A stretch of 64,000 nt of DNA from Chrysogorgia sp. JL179-B06. Its lineage: Eukaryota; Cnidaria; Anthozoa; Scleralcyonacea; Chrysogorgiidae. Positions 41,614-52,264 of the stretch are shown here, in pieces. Each line of letters begins with the position of its first letter. Within the stretch, counting starts at the first letter, position 1. The DNA lies in assembly GCA_035772405.1 (NCBI GenBank), contig JAYKKM010000505.1, positions 241,001-305,000 on the forward strand. The letters are read 5' to 3'. The notes under the pieces were generated by a model. That model had not been told where the DNA came from. It saw only the letters and a list, made by a program, of their open reading frames with translations, and did not search any database. Both the position numbers and the translations under genes were made by a program.

Positions 41614-43868
41614 ACCATCCCCGATACCTCATATCCAAGATTTTACATCAAGCCTACATGGTACAACAATCTTCTCGAAAGTTGACTTAGTACGTGCATA
41701 CCACCAGATTCCAGTTGAGACAAACGATGTCCACAAGACCGCGATTACTACACCCTTTGGCCGTTTCGAATTTCGACGTATGCCATTTGGCCTCCGCAAC
41801 GCCGCGCAAACCTTTCAGAGATTCATGGATCAAGTTATTCGCGGACTCGATTTCTGTTACTGCTACATCGACGATTTGCTGGTTGCCAGTTCGTCACCCA
41901 AAGAGCATGAGCAGCATCTCCGACAGCTTTTCACCCGCCTCAACGACTATATGAATTGGTCATCAACCCAGAGAAATGTGAATTTGGCAAATTCCTGAAC
42001 TGGACTTCCTTGGCCACCGCATTAGCAAGGAGGGCATACGGCCCCTGAAAGAGAAAGTTTCAAATCATCCTCGATTTCCCACTGCCCCCATCCACCAAGA
42101 AGCTCAGAGAGTTTTTGGGCCTAATCAACTTCTACCACAGATTTATTGACAATTGTGCGACCCTTCAAGCCCCACTCATTGCTTCTCTCACGCAGGCGGA
42201 CAAGCAGAAATGAAGACCTCAATGGACGAAGGAGTCAGTCGAAGATTTCAATAAGCTAAAGAAAGCCCTGGCGGATGCCACTCAGCTTACACATTGGCAC
42301 ACAACGGCAGAAACTAGCTTATTGGTCGACGCATCTGACGTCGCAGTTGGAGCAGTTCTTCAACAAAAGATCGCCGACAATTGGAAACCACATGGTTTTT
42401 TCTCCAAGAAGCTCAAACCTGCAGAACAACTTTACAGCACTTTTGGTCGAGAATTGTTAGCCATTTATTTGGCAATCAAGCATTTTCGCCATCTACTTGA
42501 AGGCCGACGCTTTTGTATTCTCACTGATCACAAGCCATTAAGGTATGTCTTCAACCATAACTCTGACAAGTACACCAAGAGAAACTCGACAACTCGGATA
42601 CATCTCAGAGTTCACGTCAGATATTCGACACATCCCAGGCAAGGCTAACACAGCAGCAGATGCCCTTTCCCGTATACAAGTCAACGCTTCAGACACGCCC
42701 AACCATGTTCTCGACAAACTCGCAGAAGCTCAAGCTACAGATCCAGAAATTCAAGATATCGCACAGTGCAAAAACTCCATTCATTTCCGTACCGTCAACC
42801 TACCAATGACGGCAAAGCCTCTTCTGTGTGATGTCTCCACGGGCAACCCGAGACCTTGGGTACCAAAGGCGTTCAGAAGGGCCGCATTCCATTTCCTGCA
42901 TGGATTAGCCCACCCAGGAATCAATGCAACAAGAAAGCTTATCGTGTCATTTGGCCCAAAATCAACACTGATGTTCGGAAATGGGCAAAAGAATGTCTAA
43001 TATGTCAACAGGCGAAGATACATCGCCATACTTCAACACCACTAGGAAGATCTGACCTGCCCCAAAGTCGATTTAATAATGTACACATCGACCTCGTCGG
43101 ACCGCTACCTCACTTGCCTGCTCACCTGCATCGATCGTTTCACACGTTGGCCGGAAGCGATTCCGATTAGAGATGCTTCAGCCGAAACAGTCGCCAAAGC
43201 CTTCTTTTCTGGATGGATCGCCCGATTTGGAGTGCCATCAACGATCACTACAGACAGGGGAGGCCAGTTTCAGTCGCATCTGTGGCAGGAACTTAGCAAT
43301 TTGCTGGGAACAAAACACATCCGCACGACAGCATATCATCCCATTGCAAACGGGATGATTGAACGTTTCCACCGTCAACTGAAAGCAGCCCTCAAAACTA
43401 AACTCAACCCCAATATGTGGACTGATTCCTTGCCATTAGTACTCCTCGGTTTAAGAAGCGCGTACAAGGAAGACCTTCAAGCTTGCACTGCAGAGCTCGT
43501 CTACGGCACAACGTTATGTCTACCGGGACAATGTGTGGATAGCCACTCTCACGATTCAGCAGGGCCCATCAGATTTGGTGAACAAGCTCAAGGAAACCAT
43601 GCAAAACCTCAAAGCAACTCCTACTAAGTCGCATTCACGACCAACGTACATCAACAAAGCATTAGATTCCTGCACGCATGTTTTCGTTCGACAGGACCAT
43701 GTACAGAAACCTTTGGCCATGCCATATAAGGGTCCTTACCGCGTTCTGGAGAGAGCAGATACATTTTTTGATCTTGATCTAGACGGGCGTCGCGACACCG
43801 TCGGGCGTCGCGACATCTCTGGATCGGCTGAAACCGGCATTTATAGACATTTCCTTTGGCAAAGATGA
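41614..43868 (+). pseudogene. Gypsy A (CsRn1-like) pol: RT, RNase H and integrase, 5'-truncated
   Basis: Begins mid reverse transcriptase at PIPHIQDF (about 41620). Next are [31 protein letters not shown] (41780) and the catalytic YIDDLLVAS (41864-41890). The RT connection ends in EFLGLINFYHRFID (about 42105-42150). RNase H has LVDASDVAVGAVLQQK (about 42325), RELLAIYLAIKHFRHLLEGR and LTDHKPL. Integrase shows the HHCC finger (HGLAHPGI to CLICQQAK, 42900-43020), then the D,D,E core: HIDLVGP (43087), TTDRGGQF (43250) and [10 protein letters not shown] (43355). A GPY/F module (YKGPYRVLERAD, about 43720) follows. It would copy and insert the element. At least three frameshifts (near 41950, 42600 and 42990) and a stop in the RT connection region kill it. 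The clade call is from remembered motifs. Confidence 0.88.
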
Positions 43869-44006
43869 GGACACGGTAATTCCACTGACCACTGATCGTA
43901 ACAATGCAGCTTCTGATGAGACCATTTTCACCCCCGAGCCATACCAAACAAAATCGGGTAGAAATGTGCAAGTACCAAAACGTTATACAACATGACGTTG
44001 ACACTA

Positions 44007-44022
44007 GAGGGGGGGGGGGGGG
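44007..44022 (+). other. Polypurine tract of Gypsy A (AGAG plus G14)
   Basis: Homopurine run ending in 14 G directly before TATTGTACCCAAC. It lies where plus-strand priming occurs in LTR elements, just upstream of the 3' LTR. Confidence 0.6.
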
Positions 44023-44025
44023 TAT

Positions 44026-44200
44026 TGTACCCAACATTATATACTTTGGTAACTAATATTCTTGGGTTACTGTGTGATATCCTAGAGATTGGCTGTAAAC
44101 ATAAGTTGTAACTGCTTCGTTAAGTTGTTCTATGTACAGAAAAGTATCGTATTGTGTTATTAAAGATTAAGGTGACTTTAACTTCTCTTCTTAAGTCATC
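44026..44200 (+). other. Probable 3' LTR of Gypsy A
   Basis: Starts TGTACCCAACATTATA right after the polypurine tract and has an ATTAAAG polyadenylation-like signal near 44158. The right edge is uncertain; TCTGGCGTTCCCAGTAG (about 44196) resembles a primer-binding region. No second LTR is present in the window to confirm it. Confidence 0.45.
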
Positions 44201-44214
44201 TGGCGTTCCCAGTA

Positions 44215-47200
44215 GCCATTGGACTATACGTGCCTTAAACAACAAGTACAAAACGACGCTCGTGCCTATGACATTGTCGATCGAGCCGAACAGGAACACT
44301 TACATTTACTCGGCGAAAATCCACAGGATGCTTCACACAGTGCTTTTACAACTTACTTCAACGCAGTTCGTGACTCACTTCTTGCCAAACGTGAAAAACC
44401 GAAAGACGAACGATTTAGATAACTACTGCAGATTTACTATTCATTGGAGCAAGACACTCTCGAGACAGTAAGTGATTTTTCTCATAGATTTAGAGAAACG
44501 CAACATCAACTCGAACAACATGTTCCCACCATTCATTACACCTCACCACCAAACAGTGAAGACACTGAACTTCGTCAAGCTTTCATTATCAAACTACGTA
44601 CTGAAATTAGAAAGCAACTTGTCAGTAGAGGAGAACAATACAAGAATCTTCAAGATGTTATTGACGCTGCAGAACGTTTTGAACACCAGTTCCCACCCTC
44701 ACCTCATCCACGTTCTTCCCTGTATGTTGATCATTTTAAAGAAGACAAATCCATGTTAAATTCCACCAAGCCACTCTTGACCAAGAAAACCTGTTACAAT
44801 TGTGGATCTGACCAAACCATTTACTGAAACAATGCAGGAAAATTAAATCAGACCAACATCCCTCTACAAAAGAAATTTGTAATATGTGGAATAACCTTAA
44901 CAACTCACAATGTCGTTTGTCAAATGGTAAGTGCAAGTATGGTCGTTTACATCTGTGTCTAAATTCCAAGAAGCAAGCCTGTAAAAAAATTCTACATACT
45001 GATGCCAATCCCAGCCCTTCTACGAAGTCAACCAATACTCATTTTGAAAGCCAATTTTCTCCATTACAAACACACCTTGCTCAACAACAACAACAACCAT
45101 CACAGCAACAAGAGCCACAACAACAGCAACAACAACAGCAACAACAACAGCCAGCAGCAAAAAACCTACCAGTGTTTGGTATCCTACTCTTTTACCTGAA
45201 CAGTGTGTAGCTGTGCAATCTCAGCTTAAACAGAAAAACATTATTTGGTGTACACCTACAATACAATCTACCAACCTACCCTTGGATATGCCTTTGAACA
45301 GATGTTGTTCAGTACCCTTTGTAGCCTTCAACATGCCAAGCACATTCAAGACCAACGCTCTGACTTGTCTACGGTTAAACTGAACCAACCTAGTACAAGA
45401 TGTACCTATCCAATGGGGTCCTGGTAAAGAATCCATTCATACTATGCTTGTCGTACTCTTGGAGCATTTTATCTTGGAGCATTTTATTTGGGAACAATCA
45501 CCTGGAAGCTGCCCATGTTGTTACTGATTGCAAAGCTCGTACTGTCACTTTCAACCATCCCCAGATGAAATTCATCATGAAATGTCCACCAAACCCTCCT
45601 CACCGTCTCAATGGTGCCATCATCTCCAATCTTGTATCACTTAGTGCCACCACTGACAGTCCTCGACATTTGTTACCTGGATTTAACCCAATTATGTCTA
45701 ATTGTCACCAGCTGTGGCCTTCTTGGCACAGCCATCCCAGTAGCTCCTGATTTATTTCACCCACAATCAACGTATTGGATCTCTATAGCCATCCATCCTT
45801 CACATCACCGGATCTTGAAGTCATCCCAGGAATGTTATCCCATAAAGATATCACATCTTTAACCGCAAGCAAACAGAGCAACACCTCAGTCACTGGTGAT
45901 ATCAACATTGAACCATGTAGTAAACACTATTTCACAGTAACTATTAACAATCTGACAAACAAAGAAATTGACCTTCTTGTTGGAGCGATTGCCCAAGTTA
46001 AACCAGTATACAATTGTTCCATGATGCTGAATGGATTGATGCTATTCAATGTTGAAATTTAAATATTCTTATACGACAACCCTCCCAAACAAGAAATGCA
46101 AACCGCAATTGGCCACCATGCCTTTGGAGCCCTCGTTCCTTTTATCATTCAAAACCAATCTTAGATGATGACCGAGATATTCCACCATTAAATCGTCGCA
46201 GTCTTGACCCTTACTCCAGAGAATATCAAGATATTGTAATTGAGGAACTTCAGCTTCATGACAATGACAATCTCACACCACAACAGAAACATGATTTAGA
46301 GATCCTCATCAGAAAATATGCACATGTGTTTATGCTCCCTGGTGCACCATTCCGAGGTGTAGCCCACTCCTTCAATCAATATTGGAGATGCACCACCTCA
46401 GTATCAACCACCATATGCTCAGTCACCTTCACAGTTACAGATCATGAAAGCTGAAACTCAGAAAATGCTTGAACAGGGAATCATGGAACCTTCATCATCG
46501 CCATGGGGTGCACCATGCCTTCTTGTCAAAAAGAAACCTGAGTGCATGGATTGCCTGTTCCACTACGATTGGTTTAGGATTATCGTCTCCTCAACAAGGT
46601 AACTAAACCTGATGTTTTATCCTGTTCCTAACATTCAAACACTCCTCGATCAAATTGGTGGCAAATGTTGGTTCAGCAAATTGGGACTTCTTCAGCGGTT
46701 TTTGGCATGTTCTTGTTGCTCAAAACGACCATGAAAATACTGCTGTTATTACCACAAACATTCGCTGATATGCTTTTCCTCGGGATGAAGAACCTTTACT
46801 TTCTGCGTATGTGGACGGACCTTCTCTGCCACAGCACTGAATGGAACTTTCACCTTGAACACTTGGAGAAAGTTTTTATTCGCTGTGACACGGTCGAACT
46901 ATCTTTGAAACCATCGAAATGCGAACTTTGTCGTCATGAGGCTATGAGCAAGACTTTCTTACAAGATCAACTCAAATGGAAGACAGCCCGACCCTTCCAA
47001 GATCAAAGCTGTCGATTCATTTCCTCCTTCCAAGAAAACAATTGAAGTTCAAAAGTTCCTTGGGCTCACATGCTACAACAGGCACCATATTCCATTTTTT
47101 GCTTCACGATCGTGGCACCTACGCCAACTAACAAAACGCTCAATTTAAATGGACAACCAAGGGGGAACGTGAATTTGAAGACTTTAAGTCTACCCTGATT

Positions 47201-47590
47201 CTGTCATGCTCCTAACTGGAATAACAAGTTAATTGTTCAAACCGACGCCAGTTCCAAAATACTTGGTGCCGTCCCTCACTCAAATTGACAGCGATGGAAA
47301 TTAGAACGTGCTATCCGCTACGCCAGTCGTCGCGAGAGCAAGAACTTATTGCTGTAGTGTGGGCTTGTGAAACTTTCCACCGGTACTTGTGGGGAAAGAA
47401 ATTCACTATTCAAACAGATCATGCTAACCTGCAATGGCTCCAGTCCATAAGTCCACAGAAACCTCGCCTTCCTCGATGGGTACTTAGCCTTGCAGAGTAT
47501 GAATTTGATCTCCACATCGATCTGGCAATTCAAATGCCACCGCGGATGCCCTTTCGCGAAATCCTCAACCTGAACCTACACCAGAAGTAG
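44215..47590 (+). pseudogene. Gypsy B: gag, protease-region, RT and RNase H, heavily decayed
   Basis: A second Ty3/Gypsy element. The gag capsid part runs from CLKQQVQNDARAYDIVDRAE (about 44228) to QDVIDAAERFEHQFP (about 44690). A zinc knuckle starts CYNCGS (about 44792) and breaks at a stop. A second Cys/His cluster follows (ICNMWNN to HLCLNS, 44875-44970). A glutamine-rich linker (45081-45160) comes before a protease-like region (LPLDMPLNRCCS, about 45280). RT is recognised by SSSPWGAPCLLVKKKPE (about 46492), a YVDD remnant (about 46808) and LSLKPSKCEL (about 46900). RNase H shows QTDASSKILGAV (about 47238), EQELIAVVWACETFHRYLWG (about 47338) and QTDHANLQWL (about 47418). Frameshifts and stops are too many to count reliably. 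Confidence 0.82.
45081..45160 (+). repeat. CAA/CAG glutamine repeat inside Gypsy B
   Basis: A run of CAA and CAG codons, reading mostly Gln, between the gag zinc-finger part and the protease-like part. It is an expandable trinucleotide tract inside a dead retroelement. Confidence 0.85.
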
Positions 47591-47640
47591 AATCTTTGAT
47601 GGATGTATCAATTTGTGCAGTCCTACGCTGCCTATAGGGC

Positions 47641-47880
47641 TTGACAGAGACTTCAATATATCACCACTCAACCTTCTTACCACTGATACTCTTGGCAATG
47701 GGTTCTACTGTTCCTATTAATGATCCAGCTGCCGCTTCCGAAATTAACCCTGATGAAAGCAGTTCATCTACCGACCAGCTCATCGCTCTTAAACCTTCTT
47801 TGGAGCGTTGTGATGATCATAAAGAAATTGTCTGCGCAAACTCTTTGGCACGACCATTAGTCCTGGTTGCTGTCATCTAG
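47641..47880 (+). pseudogene. Unassigned reading frame downstream of the Gypsy B RNase H
   Basis: A 79-codon frame, acidic and serine-rich in the middle (INPDESSSSTDQ). It lies where Gypsy elements have the RNase H to integrase linker, so it is probably linker of the same polyprotein. No domain is recognised. It ends at the hAT-type insertion site. Confidence 0.4.
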
Positions 47881-47887
47881 ATGTGAC

Positions 47888-48222
47888 CAGGCCCGGATTA
47901 GCCACCAAGCCATTACTGTAAAACCCTATTAATACTGTAAAACCCTATTAATTTCTAAACAAATTGTAAATTTTGGCACAAAAAAGGTCGTTTTCTAACC
48001 ATGAAAATTCTGTAAAATCTTCCCCCACAAAGCAGGAAATGGCATTTCAGAGACTCTAGATTTCAAAATTTTCCAGGGGCGCATGCCCCCCCGACCCTCC
48101 TAGAGGTCGCAAGCCTTCTGCGCTCGATTTCGCGCCTTCAGCGCTGATCGTCTCCAACCCTCGTATTTAAGGCCCCATCGTAAATTTCGCTTAGGGCCTC
48201 ATCGTGTGCTAATCCGGCCCTG
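47888..48222. mobile_element. hAT-type MITE in Gypsy B
   Basis: A 335 bp element with TIRs CAGGCCCGGATTAGCC (left) and CAGGGCCGGATTAGCA (right, read inward). The perfect 8-bp duplication GATGTGAC is at 47880-47887 and 48223-48230. The CAGGGCCGGA start and 8-bp duplication are typical of hAT. It contains the duplicated phrase ACTGTAAAACCCTATTAAT near the left end. It has no coding capacity. It inserted between the RNase H and integrase parts of Gypsy B. Confidence 0.92.
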
Positions 48223-48359
48223 GATGTGACCACTGGCCAGCGTAGTGGAGACATTTGTCAGATGGATCAATAAAGAAGAACTGTGCTTTGGCTTTAAGGT
48301 GGTCATTCTGATTAGGTTGTTGGTTGGAATCTGGTGAGGTTCATTCTAGATACTTGTAA

Positions 48360-48540
48360 ATCTTTCCAAGTTCTGGGCACGATTGCTTTTCAACACGGAA
48401 CTCTGCTACTCTTGCTGCATTGAGACAAAAATGTTACTGGCCTGGAATGGTACGTGACACATCCCTATCAGTATGGGTGAAGAAATGTATAGCATGTGCC
48501 AAACGAAAGACAACCCAAGTAAGGCAGGCACTCATGCATG
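48360..48540 (+). pseudogene. Gypsy B integrase zinc-finger remnant
   Basis: Reads LRQKCYWPGMVRDTSLSVWVKKCIACAKRK in one frame (about 48418-48510), the second half of the HHCC domain at the start of Gypsy integrases, with the two cysteines visible. The histidine half is frameshifted (QHGTLLLLLH, about 48393). The catalytic core is missing. The next sequence is a poly-G-bearing insertion. Confidence 0.7.
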
Positions 48541-48555
48541 TTCGATTATACCCAT

Positions 48556-48600
48556 GCAGTGCCGTAGGAACGATTTTTCAATGGGGGGGGGGGGGGGGAG
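48556..48600 (+). mobile_element. Possible hAT-like terminus with G16 tract
   Basis: CAGTGCCGTAGGAACGATTT followed by a run of 16 G resembles one end of a common class of hAT-like elements (CAGTGGCGTAG...). The matching right end was not found, so only one terminus is claimed. Confidence 0.35.
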
Positions 48601-49595
48601 TAACTGCGACGACCCTTTTAGGGGGTACGGGGTATTCTCCCTGGGAAATTTTGCATTTCTGAAACCTCTGAAATGGCAATTCCTGCATTTTGGAGAGCAG
48701 AAGTTAACACATTTTAAAGGCCGAAATAGGGAGTGTTTTGTGACATTTTTTCTCGAAATTGTGACAAATATGCAATGGGTTTGACCGCAAGCTTGTTGGT
48801 TCACTGTGATACTCGTTTATATCAACAAACATTAATTTTTGGATTGTTTCAACGATGTCCTATATGGTTCTGCACCTATAGCTGCAACGGACTTACTGGC
48901 TGCAAGCTTGTTAAGCCTTGACAAAATAAACAGTTTACTACAAACAGTTAGCAGATTTTCTGCAAGCCTGCAGCAAACACATCCTCTAACAAAGCTCGTG
49001 TAGCCACGAATTATTATTTGGGCATGGCTGCAAGATTATTTGTTTCTTAAAATTGAAATACACTTACTGTATTAAAATTATTGGATTGACCTAAATTTCA
49101 AACAGTTTTCACAAGAGCTTACTAAGCTATCTATCGAGCTAAAAAGCGTCGATCATGTTTTACTTTCAGAATATTCCATTTTTAAATTTTTTTAGTGAAA
49201 TATAACATATTACTTTTTCAAAGTATTCTTTAAATATTCTAAAATAAAATAAGAAAATTTGGAAAAAAGTGGGGGATAGAATTGCCATATATAACACAAA
49301 AATATTATTTGCATTTTAATTTTTAGGGAGTAAAAATTACTCCAAAAAGTGGAGGTAAATGTTTGTCGCACAAACACCCCAATTTTGAAGGATATATTAT
49401 TCGCGTAGTTTTTATAAGACCTGGAATACTAAAGTTGAGGTAAATCATTTCTTGAAGACAATTCCATGTATTGCATAAACAATGTATATCCACAAGGCTA
49501 CGTTTAGCTTTTTGGAGAGCACAACGGCTACGTTTGATTTGGGTTGCCTGATATTCACAGGCAGTGAGGCAGATAGCGTCTGATCTGATTGCTGA
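48601..49595. other. No recognisable gene
   Basis: AT-rich sequence with short reading frames only. It may be the interior of the element whose left end lies at 48556. No tandem repeat stands out. Confidence 0.5.
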
Positions 49596-49599
49596 TCAG

Positions 49600-49880
49600 C
49601 GCGAACACAATGGCTCCTGTGAGAATCGAACTCACAAATGTACAACAGCTAAAAATAGAAGAAAAGCCGTCAAATCTTCTGAACAATCTTCTGATATTTA
49701 TATAAAACGTCGACAAAGTACGAAGATACATGACCGAAGATGGCAATATCGCAAATGAATATCTCACTAACTTCCTGAGTCAAATTTCCGTTTACTACAG
49801 TATGTCTTTAACATCAAAAATAAGCTCATACTACAATCTTAGTCATCTTACCTTAAAAAGAAAATCTTCGCTCGCTTCGA
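49600..49880 (+). repeat. Dispersed repeat family 2, copy 1
   Basis: Shares, in order with 54480-55095: ATGGCTC-TGTGAGAA, CTAAAAATAGAAGAAAA, GCCGTCAAATCTTCTGA, ATCGCAAAT, ATCTCACTA, TCAAATTT and TTAGTCATCTTAC. The start can be read as a short frame (MAPVRIEL...) but it breaks and the other copy does not preserve it, so I treat it as non-coding. Confidence 0.75.
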
Positions 49881-50310
49881 AAAGACAATAAAATCGGCGA
49901 ACGAAAGCAGTCAAACACAACAGCACGCTCAAATTATGCCTTCGTCAGAAAAATGCCATAGCTTGCCATGACATTGGTCGCGTTCGCAAGATGCGAACAT
50001 GCTATTCGGGTGGTTTCCGTAAATACCCGAAAGCCTATGGAGTATTTATATTATTTTGGGCATGTAGTAAAACACTGACTACCGGAATACCGGAACACCG
50101 GAATACGAAAATTCAAAATGGCGGCTTTATATTTTCAATAACACATTTTAACAGTATTATTAAAAGAATACATTTATTATTGTAATGTATTATAAGAATA
50201 ATATATTTAAGATGTGGTTCTGGGTCTTTTTTCAAGGATTCGCGCGAGGTATATAAGTCTTTGTAAAAAAAATAATCTAACAGTCTAAAAATTGCCATGG
50301 ACTATGGAGG

Positions 50311-51036
50311 ACGGACGGTGTACTTTGCGGAACGGCGGAATATGATTAATAGTTCTTGAATATAGATGTCCGCCCGGGAGGAGGTTGCGTATATACTGGG
50401 ACGGTGGTGGGGATGCCGCATGCCACAGGGGTTGTGTCGAGGTGGAGTCGAGGTCGGGGGTCAGTGGTACTGAGGAAATTTTCCAGCGGGTCGGCTTCGT
50501 CCACTCGGTAGGACTGGAAGGAAGGTTCGAAGGTTGGTGAAGGTGCCTCGGTGGGTGACGGAGGTTGTCGTATAGGTTCCCAGACAGATTGGGTATGAGG
50601 GCCGCGGTGTGTAGGAGCATGGATGGACGACGGGGAAACGGGTCGGAAGGTGAACTCGGTGTCGGGAAGTGATACAGGGAGGTCGTGGAAGGTCATTACG
50701 TCTTCGTTGGAGGGTCGGGGCCAACTTCGGAAGTGCTTGGCCCATCTTCGGAAGCCATCGGAATATCATCGGAAGTTCTTCGGAGTGATTTCGGAAGTGA
50801 TCGGAATGTTCTCGGGGGTTGGATGGGGTCGGAAGGTCTTCGTAGCCATCTCGAAGCGGTCGGGATCTGTCGGAGGGTCGTCGGTGTCCATCGACGATCG
50901 GTCGGAGGTAGTTGGTGGTGGTCGTTGGTAGTACCAAGGTCCTGCGGCTGGTAACGTGGTTTCGTTGCTGGGGGTGGAATATCAATGTTCTTTGGCGGAC
51001 ATCCTCTACCGCCATTCCGCAAAATACACCGTCCGT
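50311..51036. mobile_element. GC-rich 726 bp TIR element nested in the palindrome
   Basis: Inverted repeats of about 28 bp: left ACGGACGGTGTACTTTGCGG, right read inward ACGGACGGTGTATTTTGCGG. The 8-bp duplication TATGGAGG is at 50303-50310 and 51037-51044. The opposite palindrome arm (about 51717-51732) keeps the empty site, so the edges are certain. The inside is much more GC-rich than anything around it and carries TCGGAAGTGAT-like minirepeats (about 50725-50840). Eight-base duplications fit hAT or Merlin/P-type transposases, but the termini fit none clearly. Confidence 0.85.
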
Positions 51037-51051
51037 TATGGAGGGTAACAT
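50346..51051 (-). CDS. Overlapping minus-strand reading frames inside the GC-rich element, function unknown
   Basis: Two overlapping minus frames fill the nested element: 51051-50461 (196 codons, starting MLPSITDGVFCGMAVEDVRQ inside the right TIR) and 50696-50346 (116 codons, starting MTFHDLPVSLPDTEFTFRPV). Both are rich in Pro, Arg, Ser and Thr, and the second reads like a disordered proline-rich segment. I recognise no transposase motif, no DDE pattern, no signal peptide and no membrane segment. Plus-strand frames overlap too, as expected in GC-rich DNA with few stops, so they may be by-products of composition. A spliced fragment of a captured host exon is another possibility. Confidence 0.25.
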
Positions 51052-52019
51052 TTATTTCTGTTACTTTATTTCTAGGGGGCTTGGGGGATCCTCAGGGCGG
51101 AAAAACAAGTTTAATTGTTTAATTGTTTCCAACACATTTCTTAACATAATACATGGCTACTTCAAATAAAAGGAATTACCAATGAAGAAATCAATTTAAG
51201 AACATCTACTACATCTAAGGAATTGTTAGATAATTTATAAAATGAAAAATTCTCAGACAGCATTTCCGGCATTCTGACAACGCTTTTTAGAAATAAATTT
51301 ACATTATATCATGCTCAATTACTCAAAATTGTGCGTTCGTTACTCAGGGGCACAAAATTGATTCATGAACCCCAGCTTATATGTAACGAACTGATCCGAG
51401 TAACGAACTATATGATCCGAGTAATGAACGCACAATTTTGAGTAATTACATAATGCAAATTTATTTCTAAAAAGCGTTGTCAGAATGCCGGAAATGCTGT
51501 CTGAGAATTTTTCATTTTAAATTATCAAACAATTCCTCCGTCGTTAATCTATATATGTTAGTAGATGTTCTTAAATTGATTTCTTCATTGGGTTATTCCT
51601 TTTATTTGAAGTAGAATGTATTATATTAGGAAATGTGGTTTGAAACAATTAAACTTGTTTTTCCGCCCTGAGGATCCCCCAAGCCCCCTAGAAATAAAGT
51701 AACAGAAATAAATGTTACCCTCCATAGTCCATGGCAATTTTTAGACACATCGCGCGAATCCTTGAAAAAAGACCCAGAACCACAGCTTAAATATATTATT
51801 CTTATAATATATTATAATCATAAATTTATTCTTTTAATAATACTGTTAAAATGCGTTATTGAAAATATAAGGCCGCCATTTTGAATTTGGTTTAGCTATT
51901 CCGGTGTTCCGGTGTTCCGGTATTCCGGTGTTCCGGTATTCCGGTGTTCCGGTAGTCAGTGTTTTACTACATGCCATTATTTTGGTAACGTCATAAAGAC
52001 GTCATAAGCTGAACAAACA

Positions 52020-52245
52020 TCCGTACATGCATCTCAAATCTGTTGACTTTACATATAGTTCGGCCAAGAGGTCTGAGCACGAGGAGGCAGCAAATAAAGT
52101 TTGTGAGAAATCTGTCTCACTAAATAATGTACCAATTCCCCGGACTGGTACACATAAATATCTGGGCATTGTGATAGACGAAAAACTTAGCTGGGACAAA
52201 CACATCGAGTCAATATGTAAAAATAGGTACGCAATGCGTACATGC
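52020..52245 (+). pseudogene. LINE C fragment (RT C-terminal part)
   Basis: A frame of 78 codons with HKYLGIVIDEKLSWDKHIES (about 52155-52214), the conserved block downstream of the LINE RT catalytic motif, preceded by an NNVPIPRTGT segment. Both ends are truncated: palm and thumb are missing. It starts about 35 bp right of the MULE duplication, so the original LINE may have continued left of that element, but nothing matching is visible there. Confidence 0.75.
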
Positions 52246-52264
52246 GTCTACGTTTGGGCGTAAT

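Larger units (their letters stand above)
50059..51975. mobile_element. MULE-type fold-back element (long TIRs, 9-bp target duplication)
   Basis: A large palindrome. The left end GGCATGTAGTAAAACACTGA is mirrored by TCAGTGTTTTACTACATGCC at the right end. The 9-bp duplication ATTATTTTG flanks both sides (50050-50058 and 51976-51984). Arms total about 550 bp. The outer parts are 50059-50302 and 51723-51975, the inner parts 51045-51345 and 51415-51715, around a loop with GATCCGAGTAA repeats. ACCGGAA/CACCGGAAT minirepeats lie in the outer tips and number more on the right. Long TIRs and 9-bp duplications are characteristic of Mutator-like elements. No transposase is present. The left arm is interrupted by a second element at 50311-51036. 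Confidence 0.85.

Noticed and set aside
49600..49650. tRNA 3' half on the minus strand (GTGAGTTCGATTCTCAC)
   Set aside because: The T-arm-like stem is real, but no matching 5' acceptor or anticodon arm lies at the right distance. It is part of a dispersed repeat; a tRNA-derived SINE remains possible.
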